This document shows positions 23,029 to 40,059 of a stretch of 64,000 bases of DNA, piece by piece (position 1 is the first letter of the stretch; each line of letters starts with the position of its first letter). The position numbers and the translations under genes were made by a program. The DNA is from Dastarcus helophoroides. Its lineage: Eukaryota; Arthropoda; Insecta; Coleoptera; Bothrideridae. The notes below the pieces were generated by a model. It did not search any database. It was given only the letters and a program-made list of their open reading frames with translations, and was not told the DNA's origin. Location of the stretch: the NCBI GenBank assembly GCA_028583605.1, contig CM053332.1, forward strand, positions 1-64,000, given 5' to 3'.

Positions 23029-24418
23029 CTGGGATATCAAAAACTATCTTGGTCAAGGGTGGTTGTGGAATGTAAAACGTGTTTCTTACTTTAAATTTTT
23101 GATATGTTTTGTTGTGTCAGAATCTGTCAAGTCATTGTGCTGAAATTTTCTAATCCAGTTTTTAAATCATGCCTCTTACCACACAGTACAAAATTTTCAT
23201 GATTAAAGCCTATTTTCGAACCGGTGCGCTAGTTAATGGAAATTGGCAATACAGTCAACGTTTGTGTTTGGACAATTTTCGAGAGCACTTCCCAAACGTG
23301 GCAATATTACCGGACAATTTTTATGCGTGCCTTACAAATTGTGTTGAAGTGTTTCGCGAAACTGGTTGTGTGACTCATAAAAAAGGTGCTGGTAGACCCA
23401 GAGATCGTACAGAAGAAGTTGTCAATGACGTTCGTCAACGTATGGAAAAGGAGCCAGCAAAACTTTTAAAACGTCTTTCTCAGGAAATTGGACTTTCTTA
23501 TGGAACATTTCAGAAGATTTTAAAGAAAGACTTGAACATACATCCATATAAGATGCAAGCATATCAAGCTCTTCTGCCCGCAGACCATCCCAAACGCCTT
23601 ACTTACTGTCATTGGTTTGTTAATAATTTAATGAATGACGATCTTCTGGACTTAACTTTTTTTCTGGCAAAGCGTGGTTCCACCTTTCAGGATACATCAA
23701 TTCTCAAAATATGCGAATATGGAGCAATGATAACCCTCATGTTTTTACTGAATCGCCACTATATGCTCAAAAAATTGGTCTTTGGATGGCACTTTCTCGC
23801 AGAAGAATAATTGGGCCAATTTTTTTCGATTTCACCGTCAACGCAGAAAGGTACAGACCCAACTTTTGACTGAATTTGTGCAACAGTTAAACGATGATGA
23901 AGTTCGATACGGTTATTTCCAGCACGACGGTGCAACAGCACATACTACACGAGAAAATATTGCTGATAATTTTGCATACAGAAGTTGAGTTTGCTCCGAG
24001 ATCACCTTGTTTGACAACTATGGACTATTTTATATTTCCTTACTTAAAAAACAAGATTTTCGCAACTCCGGTAAATAATTTGCAAGAACTGCAACAAAGA
24101 ATTGTTCAGCAATGTGCAACCATAACGCCAGAAATGCTGCAAAACGCTTTTCACAGCATGAGGAGGCGCGTCAACTTGTGCATCGAACAAAACGGGGGAC
24201 ATTTCCAACAATTACTGTAATTTAGTTTTTCTTGTTACTAAAACCGTTATTTCATAATTTGTAGTTCATTATTGTTTTACAACTGAAATAAGTAGGTATG
24301 AATGTGGTAGGTTATTGATGATGTCAGTGTGACGGTGACATAATTATTTCAAACATAAAGTAAGACACCTTTTACATTCCACAACCACCCTTGACCAAGA
24401 TAATTTTTGATATCCCGG
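23029..24418 (+). mobile_element. mariner-type DNA transposon with DUF4817-class transposase
   Basis: A 1390-bp element with long near-perfect TIRs: the left end starts CTGGGATATCAAAAACTATC and the right end is its complement with CCGGG; the TIR continues through 'ttggtcaagggtggttgtgg' and 'aatgtaaaa'. A TA target duplication lies at 23027-23028 and 24419-24420. It is inserted in the PLE C-terminal coding region on the same strand. Confidence 0.9.
23169..24220 (+). pseudogene. DUF4817-type mariner transposase, frameshifted
   Basis: The N-terminal ~130 residues are the helix-turn-helix region typical of DUF4817 proteins (MPLTTQYKIFMIKAYFRTGA ... GAGRPRDRTEEVVNDVRQ ... LSQEIGLSYGTFQKILKKDL). 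The DDE domain follows through at least three frame changes. The segment expected to carry the first catalytic Asp reads FFSGKAWFHLSGY, where Asp is replaced. The second Asp survives in FQHDGATAHTT (about 23920), and the third in TTMDYFIFPYLKNKIF (about 24017). ATG at 23169 is a plausible natural start because it lies just inside the TIR and begins the conserved N-terminus. Inactive. Confidence 0.85.
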
Positions 24419-24423
24419 TATTA

Positions 24424-27345
24424 GGGTAGGGCGGGGCTAGTTGATCAGCGGAGCAAGTTATGAAATCTAAATATCTCGAAAACTACGCAACTTACAACAA
24501 AAGTTTAAATGGCGCAAAGAAGGGGTTACGGGAGGAGAACACATCGCGCGACTGTCAATTGCCGTCCGGTGCTTAGACTTACGGACACAACGCATTGTTT
24601 TTTTTGCGCTTGAAAAAAAAAACAGGTCTTTATACTTTTGTTTTTACACTCGCATGAAAACACTTTTTCGTGATTTAAATATTATTTAATTATTGCTCTT
24701 TCAATTATGTATGATCATTTATTTTTAATTCCTGTCATTTTTTTAAAACCTCACTTTTAATTTGTTGCCTCATTTGGGGCTAGTTGATCAAGGCGCGCTA
24801 AGCGCTTGCTCAACTAGCCCCACTACATGTTCATTGTAGAAAATTAAATTTTGCTTTATTAAATTAATAATTATCAATTAATTCGTATCATGTGATGATC
24901 TTACATAATGTGTAATAATTAAAATAACTTATATTAATTATTATTATTACATTTTAGGATGCGTACATATAAAAGGAAAACCACAAGAGGTTTAGCTACA
25001 AGTCAGCAATTGAATGATGCGGCAAAGGCTGTATCGGAGGAAGCAATGAGTGTAAATGGTGCAGCCAAACAATTTAATATTAACAGGATGACCTTGAATA
25101 GATATATATCTAAGTTGAAGTCCAAAGGCAATGCTTCATCCATGGGTTATACAAAACCCAGACAAGTATTTTCTGATATACAAGAAATTTCTTTAAAGAA
25201 GTATTTGCTTCAAATGTCAGATGTTCTTTGGGTATACGCCTAAAGATGCTCGTCGTCTTGCCTACGAGTGTGCCGTTAAGTTTAAGGTTAAAATGCCAGT
25301 ACCTGGTCCAAAAACAAAATGGCAGGTAAGGATTGGCTCACAAAGTTCATGGCTAGAAACCCAGATTTATCTATCAGGAAACCTGAAGCTACTAGTCTCG
25401 GTAGAACTACGTCTTTCAATGCCGAAATTGTTAAAGTTTATTTTGAAAAATTGGCTAAAGTAATGGCAAAATATAATTTCACTGCTTGTCAGATATGGAA
25501 CGTAGATGAGACTGAAGTTTCTACAGTATTAAAACCCAATAAATTTATAGCTGGAAAGGGGGAAAAAATGTTGGTGCAATGACTTCAGGAGAACGAGGTA
25601 CTAATATAACCGTGGTAGCTGCTGTGTCGGCATCTGGAAATACAATTCCTCTCATGTTTGTATTTCCTCGCAAAAATTACAAAGATCATTGTATTAATGG
25701 CGGACCTGCAAATTGTATCGGGACAAGCAATTCCAGTGGATGGGTAGCAGACGCGGAATTTTTTAAATTTATGCAGCATTTTATCAAGCATGTAAGCATG
25801 TCTCACGTTTTACTGGTTTTAGATAATCATTCCTCCCATTTGAACATTAAAACTTTAAATTTGGCTAAAGAAAATGGAGTTGTCATGTTGACATTCCCGC
25901 CCCACTGCAGCCATAAATTGCAACCACTAGATGTGTCTGTTTTTGGGCCCTTCAAAAAATATTGTGCCACTGCGCAAGATACATGGTTAAAGAATAATCC
26001 AGGAAAGACCTTAATAATATACGATGTCCCGAAAATTGTAGCATACTCTCTGCCATTAGCTACGGTTACAAATATAACTATTAGTTTCAAAAAATCCGGC
26101 ATCTATCCATTTAATCCAAACATTTTTACCAAAGAAGATTTTTTTCCATCATTTGTGACCGAACGTCCAGAACCAGTGCAAGTTGAATGTCAGCAACTAG
26201 AGTAACAACCTGATGCGAGTGATCTACCTCTTACTAGTCTACCCGATGCTAATGATCCAGCCGCTGCTAGTCAATCCAATGCAAGTGATACGTCAATCCG
26301 ATGCCACTGTTTCAGTTGCTACTGGTCAACCTGATGCAAGTGATTCAATTGTTACTAATCAACCTGGTGCAACCGTTGCTGCATCTTCGTGTCAAAATAA
26401 TCAAAACAAAAAAAAACGTTTTGGTTCTTGCTCAAGTACCAGGAGTATTTTCTCCTAAAGTTGTTCGACCCTATCCAAAAGCAGGTCTAAGAAAAATCTC
26501 TTAAGCTCGAAGGAGAAAGAGAAAATCTGCTATTCTGACAGATACTCCAGAAAAAAATTCATTAGAAGAAGAACAAAATAAGAAAAAACCGAAAAAAGTT
26601 AAAAAACCCAAAATTGAAATTAATCAAAAAAAAGAAACGAATTTCTAAAAAAATTCTGCAGACAAACTCAGAAGAGGACGAGTATAGCTGTTTGGTTTGT
26701 AATGAAGAATTCTCTAAAAGTTTACCTGGGGAAAACTGGATTCAGGGCCAGATTTGCAAACAGTAGTTCCACATTAAATGTGTGCCAAACGTTGACTTAA
26801 CTTTTGTTTGTATTAATTGTGATAGTGACAACGATGATTAATAATTTGTAATTGTTAATCATCTAACAATATTTCTGGTCTCACAATTAGTCACTATTTT
26901 AATTTCATATTTATTTGCTTTATAATTATTTTTAAATATGGAAGTTAAAATACTAAAAGTGTAATAATAATCTAAATTATCAGAGTAATAACAATAATAT
27001 AAGAATGTTATAATAATATTAAATAAATAATTGCTAGTAAATAACAATTTTATTTTAAACTTATATCATTTTATAGAGCCGATCCGTTTATTCTAGCCAT
27101 TGCACAACTAGCCCCGACCCATGCACAACGTGCTCCACTAGTGGGGCACGTTGTGCGATTTGGAGCGCTCGCGCTTTTCCAGGAATAACTTCCAAATTTT
27201 TACTCGAATCGTTTTTGTGTCGCTAGACCGTTTGAAGAGGACTAAATAACGAACCTAACTGCATATGGTGTAAATGAATCCGATGCATCGTCTTAGAGTT
27301 ATGGGAGGTCAAATCAAAAAGTGATCAACTAGCCCCGCCCTACCC
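24424..27345 (+). mobile_element. pogo/Tigger-like DNA transposon, 2.92 kb
   Basis: TIRs GGGTAGGGCGGGGCTAGTTG (left) and the exact complement ending GCCCCGCCCTACCC (right, 27332-27345), with TA duplications at 24422-24423 and 27346-27347. The motif 'ggggctagttgatca' and its complement also recur subterminally (24776-24790, 24812-24824, 27106-27116), perhaps as internal transposase-binding sites. It inserted 3 bp from the end of the neighbouring mariner-type element. Confidence 0.92.
24959..26848 (+). pseudogene. pogo-class (CENP-B/jerky-like) transposase with C-terminal PHD-like finger
   Basis: ATG at 24959 opens an HTH_psq-type N-terminus (QLNDAAKAVSEEAMSVNGAA ... FNINRMTLNRYISKLKSKG). Frame changes near 25210, 25320 and 25570 split the gene. 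The CENP-B-like HTH (GKDWLTKFMARNPDLSIRKP) is followed by the DDE_1 domain: first Asp in IWNVDETEV (about 25505), second in VLLVLDNHSSHL (about 25825), third probably in KLQPLDVSVFGPFKK (about 25930). A low-complexity tail with QPDASD/TNQPGAT-type repeats (26205-26390) and a basic stretch follow, then a PHD-like Cys/His cluster (CLVCNEEFSK ... FHIKCV ... CINCDSD, 26683-26835) interrupted by one stop. About 1.9 kb of coding length matches the family. Inactive through frameshifts. Confidence 0.85.
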
Positions 27346-27500
27346 TACATATCTGCAATATCACCAAAAAACTTAATTTCTTGGAAGCCATAGAAATTCA
27401 CAAATATTTACAATCTAGTCAATTTACACTTATGAACCAGCAGCTTGATCTTCTGAACACACATCTAATTGAAGCTTTTGACGAGAATTCGGATTAGACG

Positions 27501-28061
27501 GAATATTCGTAGGAGTCTGTGATCCATGGAGCTTGTTAGCATAACCCAGGCAAAACAAATTGCTGGTATAACCGCCGATAATGCAATAATGCGAAACCTG
27601 GTCCAGTTTTAGCAAATATTTATAGAAGCATTGTGGAATCTTTAATACATGTTGCTTTTTAATCGTTAATAAAGTTTAATAGTTATGAAAGACAGAAGAC
27701 AATGTGCAGTGTGTGCCATTTAAATTTTTTAAGATAAATGTAATTTCTTGTATGCTAATCAGCTTGTATAACAACAAATGTTTAAATAAAATTACACTAT
27801 TTTTAAAAAAAAGAGATACAAAAAAATAAAACCATTTGGGGGTTTCTGGCCCCTCAAACGAGCTTCAAAATTAAGCACCAAATTTTTCTTTTTTTTTTGT
27901 TCTCAAACTCTCAAACTATTAATCGCACATGGTTTGCTACCATTGTAGTCGGAGTTTAGTAAGAAATTCAAATTTGCTAAAATAGGCACGGCACTTTTTA
28001 AAAAAAATGCAACTTTGATGCACCACTCTGCATATACTCTCTAGGGTAGGCCGAAAATGAT
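27501..28061. other. unique sequence between PLE remnant and R4/Dong cluster
   Basis: No recognised gene. The first ~120 bp may still be decayed PLE 3' sequence, and the remainder is AT-rich. Confidence 0.5.
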
Positions 28062-28079
28062 TTATTATTATTATTATTA
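28062..28079. repeat. (TAA)n tract, 3' flank of R4/Dong copy 1
   Basis: A short run of ATT/TAA units (about 6) directly at the 3' end of retrotransposon copy 1. Confidence 0.85.
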
Positions 28080-29924
28080 GTTCTGTCTGTCTTAGCGACG
28101 TTGTATTGCAGGTATCGGTCAATTGACAAGAAACTGCTCATCTACTGCGAGTTTAGATTTAGAAACGCCCGGACTATTGCACAAGTATTCAGTATTACTG
28201 CCTTCAGAAGTTGGATGTATATGCTGCCAGGTAGCTCTAGTTGTCTTAGACTGGCTAAGAGCTGCTTAGGTATTACTCCTGTGGTTGATATTATTATTGG
28301 TATTATATGAACCTCATTTTGCTTCCACATAGATTTAATCTCATTCGCTAGCTGTTGATATTTGGTTGCCTTGCTCTGTACAGGTTTTCAGGAGGTTATG
28401 TGTGTTTGGAACTGCAATATCTACTAGGTACGTGATAGCTGTGGCCTTAGCTGTAAGAATGATATCAGGTCGATTACATGGTATGGTCTTATCCGTTAGT
28501 ACGGTGCGGTTCCAATACATTTTATAATTTTCATTTTCCAGGACACTCTCTGGATTATATTTATAGTAGGGTGAGCTATCTTCTTTCAGCTTGTACATGT
28601 TGGCTATTTTCTGATGGATAACTTTTGCCACTTGATCATGTCTTGTAAGATATTCAATAGCAGCTAGAGTTTTACAACTTCCGGTAATATGCTGGATGGT
28701 TTCAGGTGCCTCTCTACACTTCCTACATTTGTCATCATTTAGGGGTTCTTTAAGGATGTATTTTCTGTAGTTTTTGGTGTTTATTACTTGATCCTGAATA
28801 GCGATCATAAATCCTTCAGTTTCAGCAAATATATCCGCGCGAGTTAACCAGCTGTTCGACGCATTCATGTCTACATGATTCTGGGCCAAATCGCTCGGGT
28901 GCCGTCCGTGAAGTGTTTTCTGGATCCATTGTTCAATGACCATTTTGCTGTGGCTATCAGCTTCTAGCGTGTCAGAGTGTACAAGTGCATTATTTTTCAG
29001 GTCTACGGGCGTATAGGCTTCGTCAGCCTTTATCACTGCTTGGTGTAGGCCAGATGTTTTTTTATGATAAAAATAGTGCTGCAGAGTCCTTATTTGTTTG
29101 TCACACAGTTGAAGAATGTCTATAAGAACACGTCCTCCTTGTTGATGTGGTATAATTATTCGATCACTTGAAGCTCTAGGATGATGAATTCGGTGCTTCG
29201 TTAAGAGAGTGTGAGTTTTGGTCTGAATACCTTGCAGGTCTGTTTGTGTCCAGTTAACTGTCCCAAATGTATATGTTAATACTGGTAGTGCATATGTGTT
29301 AATAGCTTTAAAGGTGTTTTTACCAGTTAATTTTGATTGGAGTATTGCTCTGACTCTTTTTATGTATTCCGCTATGGTTCTTTCTTTGACTTCTTTATGT
29401 TTAATTCGTTGTGATTGCAGTGGACCTAGATATTTGTAAGTGTCTTGTTCACTCATTGGGTCTATGTAAGTTTCTTCCGCAGTTTTACATCTTTTAGGTT
29501 CACACTTTCCCTGATTTATACTCAGCGTCTTGCATTTGTCAAGACCAAATGACATCTGGATATCACTAGAGAAAGTTTCTGTGAGATGGAGCAGCTGTTG
29601 TATTTGTCTGTCTGTGGATCCATATAGTTTGATATCGTTCATGTACATTAGATGTGTTATGCGGTGTTTTATAATGTTGCCATTTTTGATTGGAAATCCA
29701 TAATCACTTCTATTCAGCATGGACGACAGTGGATTTAAAGCAAGACAAAACCATAGTGGGCTTAAGCTGTCGCCTTGAAATATACCTCTACAGATCTTTA
29801 TGGCGTTACACTTGATATTGGTGCTGCCAAGATTTAAGTGTGGGGTAGTCTGCCATGCTTCCATTAAATGTTGCAATGTTTCAATTATGCTGGGATCAAT
29901 TTTATAGATGCGGAGGACTTGACA
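28080..29924 (-). mobile_element. R4/Dong-clade non-LTR retrotransposon copy 1, 5'-truncated
   Basis: A minus-strand element bounded by (TAA)n on both sides. It begins inside the RT domain (RIYKIDPSIIETL just downstream of the microsatellite), so reverse transcription ended early. It retains the rest of the RT, the Cys/His motif, the restriction-like endonuclease and the conserved tail. The R4 clade includes Dong of Bombyx, reported to sit in TAA repeats, which fits the flanks. Confidence 0.85.
28142..29924 (-). pseudogene. R4/Dong RT-RLE polyprotein, C-terminal part (copy 1)
   Basis: A ~511-codon frame (29876-28341), open upstream to the truncation, followed after one frameshift by a 62-codon tail (28330-28142: IIPIIISTTGVIPKQL...). 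RT motifs: RGIFQGDSLSPLWF and LMYMNDIKLYG, where the catalytic YMDD is YMND, so a catalytic Asp is lost. Thumb: YKYLG; PVLTYTFGTVNW. CCHC motif: CRKCREAPETIQHITGSC. Restriction-like endonuclease signature: NRPDIILT...YLVDIAVP. The family normally has one ORF of about 1000-1200 codons, so roughly half is missing. Confidence 0.87.
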
Positions 29925-29942
29925 TATTATTATTATTATTAC

Positions 29943-30026
<84 letters not shown>
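29925..30026. repeat. (TAA)n microsatellite between copies 1 and 2
   Basis: About 34 ATT/TAA units with one CTA variant near the start. It sits between the 5' truncation of copy 1 and the 3' end of copy 2. Confidence 0.97.
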
Positions 30027-30027
<1 letters not shown>

Positions 30028-31991
30028 TAATTTTTTCTCCTTTGAGGGTTTAACTATGTGTGGGGTCCTTGACCATTCACACAAAGTGGACAGACAGGTA
30101 AGTGATGTTAATTTATACTTAAAACTTTGATGATTATCCTGCACGTTTCAAGTAACACAGGTTTTTGGAATGCCGTTGCAATGCTTGCATCTAATATCTT
30201 GACCTTTTCCAGATGCTTCAAGAAGTTTTTGCTAAAGAGAACAGTTGCTGATACGCCCATTGGAACCACTACTATTGTTTTCAGGTTGTGTATTTTAGGG
30301 TATTCTTCTTATAGTTCCAAATACTTGTTTACTTTTTTCCTTTCCTTCTGTTCAAGGTTATGGTCGTTAGGATGAGCTACATCTATGAAATAACCAGCTT
30401 TCTCAGCTTTATCTAAACGGACAATATCTGGACGGTTTGCAGCTATTGGTTTGTCAGTATATAGGGTAATCCCAATACATAAGGTATCTCTCATTTTCAA
30501 TTACTGGATGTGGTACTTATTTATAATAAACTTCTTTAGCTTTAATTAAGCGCGTAACTACTGCAAGCTCTTGGTGTAAGATGGCTGCTGTGAGGTTGTG
30601 CCTTTGTGTATAGTCCGTGGGGGCAGGGGTAATGCATCCTGATATGAGATGTTCAATGGTTTCTGAATATCTTCCGCACATTCTGCATTTCTCATCTACG
30701 ATGGGTTCCTTTTCAATATATTTTCGATAGTTACGAGTAGCAATCACACCATCTTGTATTTCTATAACAAATCCTTCGGTTTTCGTGAATAAGATACCTT
30801 TTTTAAGCCATGCTGTCGAAAGCTCTGTTTGCGTTTGAGAGTTTTTGAGGATATTTACCATGCATCGGTTTGATGGTCCAGGCCTCTTTACTCTCATTCA
30901 ATGTTGGTATTGTTATCAAATCTCGCCCACAGATTTTGAGTGGCGAGTTTTTATCTAGTGCCGTAACTATTTTATGCAGTGGGGAATGGTCAGCCCGCCT
31001 CAAAATATTTTTTAATGCCATTTACTAGTTTGTCGTGCAAAAGTTTCATATTTAATAAACCTCTTCCTCCTAAGTTACGTAGTAAATAAAGTCTTTCTGA
31101 ACACGCTCTTGGATGATGTTTCCGATGTTCAGTTAGCTCTACTCTTTGAATGCTGTTTATTGCCTCCAGCTCAGTATTCTACCATTTGATGACTCCGAAC
31201 GAATAGCTCAGCGAAGGTGTAACCCATGAGTTGATGGCTTTAATAGTATTACTGCCATTCAGCTCTGTCCTTAATATTTTCCTCATCCGAATTTTCATAT
31301 CATTTTCTAACTTTCTCTTCGTGTCCCTCTGATTTATAATAAGTCTCTGTTGATAGCCTCGATATTTGTAGCTAGTGTTTTTGAGGTAACGTATATTGTT
31401 CTCTTCTAACAGGTTGTCATATGCCTCTGGTTTACCTCTTCTCGCTATCAATTTAGCACATTTATCTATACCAAATTTCATTTTAATGTCTTTGCTAAAT
31501 TCAGATGTTAATTGCAGTAATCTGTTAAGTTTGTTTTCCGATCCCAAATACAACTTCAGATCATCGACGTAGAATAAATGGCTGATGTTATATGACCTAT
31601 TATCATCTTTTAGAGCATATCCAAGTTCTGCTTTTTGCAGCATGTTTGACAGCGGATTTAAACTTCAAATAAACCACATGGGACTTAAAGAGTCTCCTTG
31701 AAAGATGCCACTTTTTATCTGAATCTCTGTGGTTTCTATAGACCTTCCATTAAGGTTTATATACAATTTGGTTTTCCAGTCATTCATACAGATCTTCAAA
31801 AACGAAATAATTTAATCATCTATTTTATAAAGTTTTAGAGCTTCTATCAACCACGAATGTGGGACACTATCGAATGCCTTTTGATAGTCGATCCAGGCCC
31901 CCGCTATGTTTTTCATACTATCTCTTGTGTTATAGGTGACGATGTTGTCGATTAATAATTGTTCTTTACATCCCTGGGCTTTACTGCGACA
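30027..31991 (-). pseudogene. R4/Dong-clade retrotransposon copy 2, 5'-truncated and frameshifted
   Basis: Minus-strand pieces 31985-31644 (readable with stops), 31643-31179, 31021-30803, 30897-30517, 30500-30309 and a tail to about 30130. RT: QGCKEQLLIDNI, then AWIDYQKAFDSVPHSWLIEA (motif A Asp present), FQGDSLSPM, and FYVDDLKLYLG with YVDD intact. The C-terminal half has CRMCGRYSETIEHLISGC and NRPDIVRLDKAEKAGYFIDVAHP (endonuclease). At least four frame changes and several stops. It differs at most positions from copies 1, 3 and 4, so it is a separate lineage, not a duplication. Confidence 0.85.
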
Positions 31992-32028
31992 TCATTATTA
32001 CTATTATTATTATTATTATTATTATTAC
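31992..32028. repeat. (TAA)n microsatellite between copies 2 and 3
   Basis: About 12 ATT/TAA units with one ACT interruption. Confidence 0.9.
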
Positions 32029-38811
<6,783 letters not shown>

Positions 38812-38935
38812 GAAGCACATATGTTGTACCGTACGGGAAGGGAAGCGACGTGACCCGAGGCTAGCTACCTTTTGGTGACATACGCAAACTTGAGCTACTC
38901 GAAGGGAAGCGAAGCTACCTCTGCTTACGAACATT
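38812..38935 (-). repeat. GC-richer fragment with an inverted partner at 42098-42165
   Basis: The reverse complement of 38812-38862 ('gtcgcttcccttcccgtacg', 'gtacaacatatgtgcttcaa') resembles 42105-42160 ('cgctttcctttacgtacgg', 'tagaacataggtgctttaac'). The two sites bracket the A-rich minisatellite and a foldback element. The family is unknown. Confidence 0.45.
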
Positions 38936-38939
38936 TGCG

Positions 38940-39900
38940 TAATCTGACGAAAAGTCGAAATTTTTAAAAAAGTGAAAATTTTAAGAAAAAGTGGAATATT
39001 TAAAAAAATATATTACAAAATTTAAAATTTCCTGAAAAAGTCGAAATTTGGGAAAAAGTCGAAATTTTGGGAAAAAAAAGTGCAATCGCTAATGTCGAAA
39101 CTTTCAAACTATGTCAAATTTTAAAAAATGTAAAAATTTTGAAAATAAACTAGAAAATTTGAAATTTTTAAAATAGGTCGAAATATTTAAAAAATTTAAA
39201 ATTTTCAATAAATATCGAAAGTCAGATTTTTCATTTTCAGAAGTCAAAATCTTGGGAAAAATGTCAATTTTTAAAAATAAGTGAAGTTTTTAAAAAAATC
39301 AATTTTACATAAAAGTCTAAATTTTTATTCAAAAGGTATAAATTTTCAATAAGGGTAATTTTAAAAAATTAACAAAATTTTCAAAATAGGAAAAAGTCGA
39401 CATTTTTCGAAAATTCACAACTTCGAGATTAAGTCAATATATTCAAAAACTAAGTCAGCTTTAAAAAGAATTTTGAAAAAAGTAAAACATTCGAAAAAAA
39501 ACGAAATTTTAAAAATAAGGTTAAATTTTTAAGAAAATCAAAATTTTGTCAATCGACATTGTCAAACATAAGTAAGTGAAAATTTAGAGAAACAGTCGAA
39601 ATTTCTAAAAAAAAAGGTTATTTTAAAATGACGAAATTTTAAAAAAAAATCTCTAAATTTTCAAAGTTGAAATTAAAATGGAATTCTTCAAAGGCCATAG
39701 GAATTAAATAAAAAAACACAAAATACTTAAAAGACGCCGAAAGTCGAAATATTCAAAAGGGTCGAAATTTTCAAAATAATCTGAAAATAACCAATATTTA
39801 CAAAAAAAAGCTAACAACTTTCAAAAATGTTAAATTAAGAAATATAAGTTTTCAAAAAGTCGAAATTGTCAAAAAAATCGATTTATAGCATTTTTATTCG
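38940..39900. repeat. second A/T-rich degenerate minisatellite (gtcgaaatttt-type)
   Basis: The same word family as 10387-11990: 'aaaaagtcgaaattttggg', 'gtcgaaatatttaaaaa', 'tcgacatttttcgaaaa'. It is phase-free and heavily diverged, with no coding signal. Confidence 0.75.
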
Positions 39901-40059
39901 TCAAAAACGAAAATTATGAATTATAAATAAACTTTCTCTTGTTTCATTTTATGTCGTTTTGCTTGAAAAGGGTATACCAGGGGCCCGCGCGTACATAGAA
40001 GGTAAGTGGCTCGGACATATTAATTACCCCCAGGAATTCTCTAGGTAGGCCTGCATATA

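Larger units (their letters stand above)
22330..27500 (+). pseudogene. Penelope-like element, RT C-terminus plus GIY-YIG endonuclease, split by two transposons
   Basis: Coding pieces at 22330-23028 and 27348-27500. In order: the end of the RT ('IKFTAEIENEYKIMFLDLTT'; then, frameshifted, 'HTDVTIPNDFLHPISHKLVA'), a linker (KISNIISHTSQGTPSFKSY), and the GIY-YIG domain (GIYKLNYLECNAVCIGQTSH, 22840-22905, with downstream R and H residues and 'FAKHLLETQH'). In GIY-YIG the second motif is CIG instead of YIG. The reading frame stops at a TA target at 23027-28 and resumes at 27348 with 'HICNITKKLNFLEAIEIHKY'. Removing both inserts and one TA copy from each rejoins the two parts in frame. Frameshifts, stops and a missing 5' RT make the element dead. 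Confidence 0.88.

Noticed and set aside
29855..30144. Poly-Leu, poly-Tyr and poly-Asn proteins
   Set aside because: These are six-frame readings of the (TAA)n microsatellite; the same artefact appears at 35662-36097 and 36640-36858.
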